Assembly (NCBI GenBank): GCA_023262065.1
Contig: JALRDW010000219.1
Coordinates: forward strand, 1-8,587
Direction: 5' to 3'
Length of the DNA: 8,587 nt
Source of the DNA: Acidimicrobiia bacterium
Lineage (GTDB): Bacteria > Actinomycetota > Acidimicrobiia > IMCC26256
Both the position numbers and the translations under genes were made by a program. Positions within the stretch are counted from its first letter, which is position 1, and every line of letters begins with the position of its first letter. Below are positions 5,816-8,587 of the stretch, one piece after another. Under the pieces are notes generated by a model that worked only from the letters and a program-made list of their open reading frames with translations, was not told where the DNA came from and did not search any database.

Positions 5816-6576
5816 GTGTCCGCACCCCTCCTGCTCATCGAGGACCTCCACGTAGAGGCCGACGGCGCACCGATCCTGCGCGGCGTGACCCTCGAGGTCG
5901 GCACCGGTGAGGTCCACACCCTCATGGGTCCGAACGGGTCGGGGAAATCCACGCTGGCCAACGCCCTGCTGGCCAACCCGGCCTACACCGTCACCGGGGG
6001 CCGCATCGTGTTCCGGGACGAGGACGTCACCGCCTGCTCGACCGACGAGCGCGCCGCACGGGGCATGTTCCTCGGATTCCAGCACCCCGAGGAGATCCCC
6101 GGGGTCAGCGTCCTCAACTTCCTCCGACAGGCCCTCGCCGTGCGCAAGGGCATCCCCGACCTGTCGGTGCTCGAGGTGCGGATGGACCTCATGGCGTGGA
6201 CCGCCCGCCTCGGCATGGACGAGCGGTTCCAGGAGCGGTACCTGAACGAGGGGTTCTCGGGCGGCGAGCGCAAGCGCAACGAGATCCTCCAGATGGCACT
6301 CATGCAGCCCGACCTCGCGATCCTCGACGAGACCGACTCGGGACTCGACATCGACGCGCTCCGCGAGGTCGCACGCGGCATCGGCATCGTGCGGGAGTCG
6401 CGACCCGACCTCGGCGTGCTGCTCATCACGCACTACCAGCGGATCCTCGAGCACCTCGCGCCCGACCGGGTGCACGTGCTCGTCGACGGCCGGATCGTCG
6501 CCGTCGGCGGCCCCGAGCTCGCCGCTCGCGTCGAGACCGAGGGCTTCGACGCGTTCCGGGAAGCTGCGGCGCGGTA

Positions 6577-6577
<1 letters not shown>
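5816..6577 (+). CDS. sufC: Fe-S cluster assembly ATPase SufC
   Basis: SufC is the cytoplasmic ATPase that joins SufB and SufD to build iron-sulfur clusters. The 253-aa protein is a single ABC domain of standard length: Walker A GPNGSGKS (38-45), Q-loop Gln89 (GFQHPEEIPGVSV), signature FSGGERKR (147-154), Walker B LAILDE (167-172) and switch His206 (ITHYQRIL). The DETDSGLDIDAL sequence, instead of the DEPTSGLD of transporters, is a hallmark of SufC, as is KRNEILQMAL. GTG at 5816 gives a normal N-terminus and fits the promoter spacing. It is the first gene of the operon. Its stop TAG overlaps the GTG of sufS by one base. The partner scaffold genes sufB and sufD, usually just upstream, are absent here. 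Very secure identification. Confidence 0.97.
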
Positions 6578-7809
<1,232 letters not shown>

Positions 7810-7819
7810 GATCCCCGAC

Positions 7820-8302
7820 GTGCCCGGACTCGAAGACCTCTACCGCGAGATCATCCTCGACCACTACCGCGCCCCGCGGAACCGCGGTGAGCTCCCGGCG
7901 CCGCCGGCGACCCGGGTCGAGGGGTTCAACCCGCTCTGTGGCGACGAGGTCGTGCTGTACCTCGAGGTCGGCCCCGACGGCACCGTCACCGACGTGCGCA
8001 CCGCGGGTCAGGGCTGCTCGATCAGCCAGGCGTCCACCTCGATGATGAGTGCCGCGATCAAGGGCCGGTCCGTCGACGAGGCCCGTCGCCTCATCAGGGC
8101 CTTCAAGGCGCTCATGTCGATCCACGAGTCGAAGCTCGAGGGTGGTGACGCGACGGCCGCCACCGAGGAGGCGCTCGAGGGGGTACGGCTCGGCGACCTC
8201 GAGGCGCTCCAGGGCGTCGTGAAGTTCCCCGTGCGCATCAAGTGCGCCACGTTGGCCTGGAACACCCTCGCCCAGGGCCTCGACGAGGCCACCGGCGCCT
8301 GA
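7820..8302 (+). CDS. sufU: SufU, zinc-dependent sulfurtransferase of the SUF system
   Basis: This is a 160-aa NifU/IscU-like protein of the SufU type. In Gram-positive bacteria SufU accepts persulfide sulfur from SufS by a zinc-ligand swap and passes it on to SufBCD, rather than acting as the main scaffold. The three conserved cysteines are present: C40 (FNPLCGDEV), C66 (GQGCSISQAS) and C142 (RIKCATLAW). D42 completes the zinc site. The insertion around GRSVDEARRLIRAFKALM (82-99) distinguishes SufU from IscU. GTG at 7820 is chosen because the typical N-terminus LEDLYREIILDHYRAPRNRG follows directly, and an AGGA lies about 8 nt upstream inside the end of sufS. It is the last gene of the sufCSU run. 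SufT or a SufR regulator, often nearby, is not seen. Confidence 0.96.
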   Translation: MPGLEDLYREIILDHYRAPRNRGELPAPPATRVEGFNPLCGDEVVLYLEVGPDGTVTDVRTAGQGCSISQASTSMMSAAIKGRSVDEARRLIRAFKALMSIHESKLEGGDATAATEEALEGVRLGDLEALQGVVKFPVRIKCATLAWNTLAQGLDEATGA

Positions 8303-8311
8303 GCCCTTCGA

Positions 8312-8337
8312 CCCGGATGCACCATCCGGGCATCCGG
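8312..8337 (+). terminator. Alternative stem-loops downstream of sufU
   Basis: Ten bases after the sufU stop, CCCGGATG (8312-8319) can pair with CATCCGGG (8323-8330) across a 3-nt loop. The overlapping CCGGATGC (8313-8320) can instead pair with GCATCCGG (8330-8337) across 9 nt. The two pairings exclude each other because CATCCGG is directly repeated. There is no T-tract. The likely role is a suf transcription terminator or a 3' stabilising structure. Confidence 0.45.
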
Positions 8338-8359
8338 CGTGATCGCTGCGCCCCGTCGG

Positions 8360-8379
8360 CACCGGCTCATGGGCCGGTG
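8360..8379. repeat. GC stem-loop in the sufU-downstream intergenic region
   Basis: CACCGGC (8360-8366) and GCCGGTG (8373-8379) form a 7-bp perfect inverted repeat with a 6-nt loop. It is followed by GAAAAGGG on the plus strand. It may be a second termination structure or a protein-binding dyad. The rest of 8303-8480 holds no gene I can support. Confidence 0.35.
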
Positions 8380-8410
8380 AAAAGGGTCACGGACACCTCG
8401 CGCGAGCGCG

Positions 8411-8452
8411 TAGCCTTCCCGACACGGGAATGTCACACCCCCGGGCTAGGTT
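8411..8452 (+). promoter_or_regulatory. Weak candidate promoter region for the last gene
   Basis: Two TAnnnT -10-like boxes occur before the terminal gene: TAGCCT (8411-8416) and TAGGTT (8447-8452). Neither has a good -35 at normal spacing. Either would give a leader of roughly 20-60 nt that includes the AGAGGAG ribosome site. Only one, or neither, may be used. Confidence 0.25.
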
Positions 8453-8480
8453 GCGAAGGTCGTCCAACGAAGAGGAGCAC

Positions 8481-8587
8481 ATGGTGAACACCGAACTGGT
8501 GGAACTCATCGACGCCGGGCTCGAGCGCTTCGGCAGCCGCGACCTCATCTCGGGTGCGGAGGTCCTCGACTTCCTGCTCGACCTGCG
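8481..8587 (+). CDS. Unrecognised protein, N-terminal 35 residues (3' end outside window)
   Basis: ATG at 8481 opens a frame that runs to the window edge. AGAGGAG ends 3 nt before this ATG; the adjacent GTG at 8484 would give a more usual 6-nt spacing and remove only one residue. The visible protein is acidic and helical: NTELVELIDAGLERFG, then RDLISGAEVLDFLLDL. There is no signal peptide or transmembrane segment in this part. No family can be named from so short a piece. It is separated from sufU by 178 nt with stem-loops and has its own ribosome site, so it is probably a separate transcription unit. Confidence 0.7.
   Translation, partial: MVNTELVELIDAGLERFGSRDLISGAEVLDFLLDL

Noticed and set aside
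5039..6475. In-frame upstream extension of acadA on the minus strand (about 480 codons)
   Set aside because: It runs antisense through sufC and the MBL gene with the same low-complexity composition. A family-typical N-terminus begins at GTG 5038 just after a -10 box.
8397..8406. CTCGCGCGAG palindrome in the region before the last gene
   Set aside because: A 10-bp GC palindrome is expected by chance in DNA of this composition, and it does not line up with a clear promoter.

Overview
This GC-rich window (well above 65% GC by eye) has GTG starts, TAnnnT-type -10 boxes close to start codons, and a sufC-sufS-sufU run with the zinc-type SufU scaffold. Together these point to a high-GC actinobacterium. 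The acyl-CoA dehydrogenase pair and amidohydrolase fit an environmental lineage such as Acidimicrobiia, but that placement is inference. No tRNA, rRNA, CRISPR, phage or insertion-sequence signal was seen.

Layout. (a) 2-1084, plus strand: the 3' part of a gene that resembles the C-terminal half of a metallo-beta-lactamase-fold hydrolase related to CMP-sialic-acid hydroxylase or UlaG, with a very basic tail. (b) 1093-5038, all minus strand, read from right to left: two acyl-CoA dehydrogenase genes 15 nt apart, a strong GC hairpin, a membrane-anchored protein of unknown function, a 72-aa protein of unknown function, and a TIM-barrel amidohydrolase. Gaps of 9-68 nt suggest one transcription unit, perhaps attenuated at the hairpin. 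(c) 5039-5122: an 84-bp divergent promoter region. (d) 5123-5752, plus strand: a glyoxalase-II-like metallo-hydrolase. (e) 5753-5815: a promoter with nested palindromes. (f) 5816-8302, plus strand: sufC, sufS and sufU, tightly packed. (g) 8303-8480: a stem-loop-rich intergenic stretch. (h) 8481 to the end: the 5' end of an unrecognised gene.

How the genes work together. The SUF genes form an iron-sulfur assembly module: SufS takes sulfur from cysteine, SufU accepts and relays it, and SufC is the ATPase of the SufBCD scaffold. sufB and sufD are not in the window, so the scaffold partners must be encoded elsewhere. The two acyl-CoA dehydrogenases look like complementary subunits of one heteromeric enzyme. 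The second has a glutamate at the isovaleryl-CoA-dehydrogenase-type catalytic position. The first lacks glutamate at both known catalytic positions. With the amidohydrolase and two unknown proteins downstream, they may form a small acyl-CoA or ring-fission catabolic operon whose substrate cannot be read from sequence alone.

Most of the window is ordinary housekeeping or catabolic content. The points most worth a second look are the palindromic suf promoter, the complementary acyl-CoA dehydrogenase pair, and the conserved-looking unknown proteins in the minus-strand operon.
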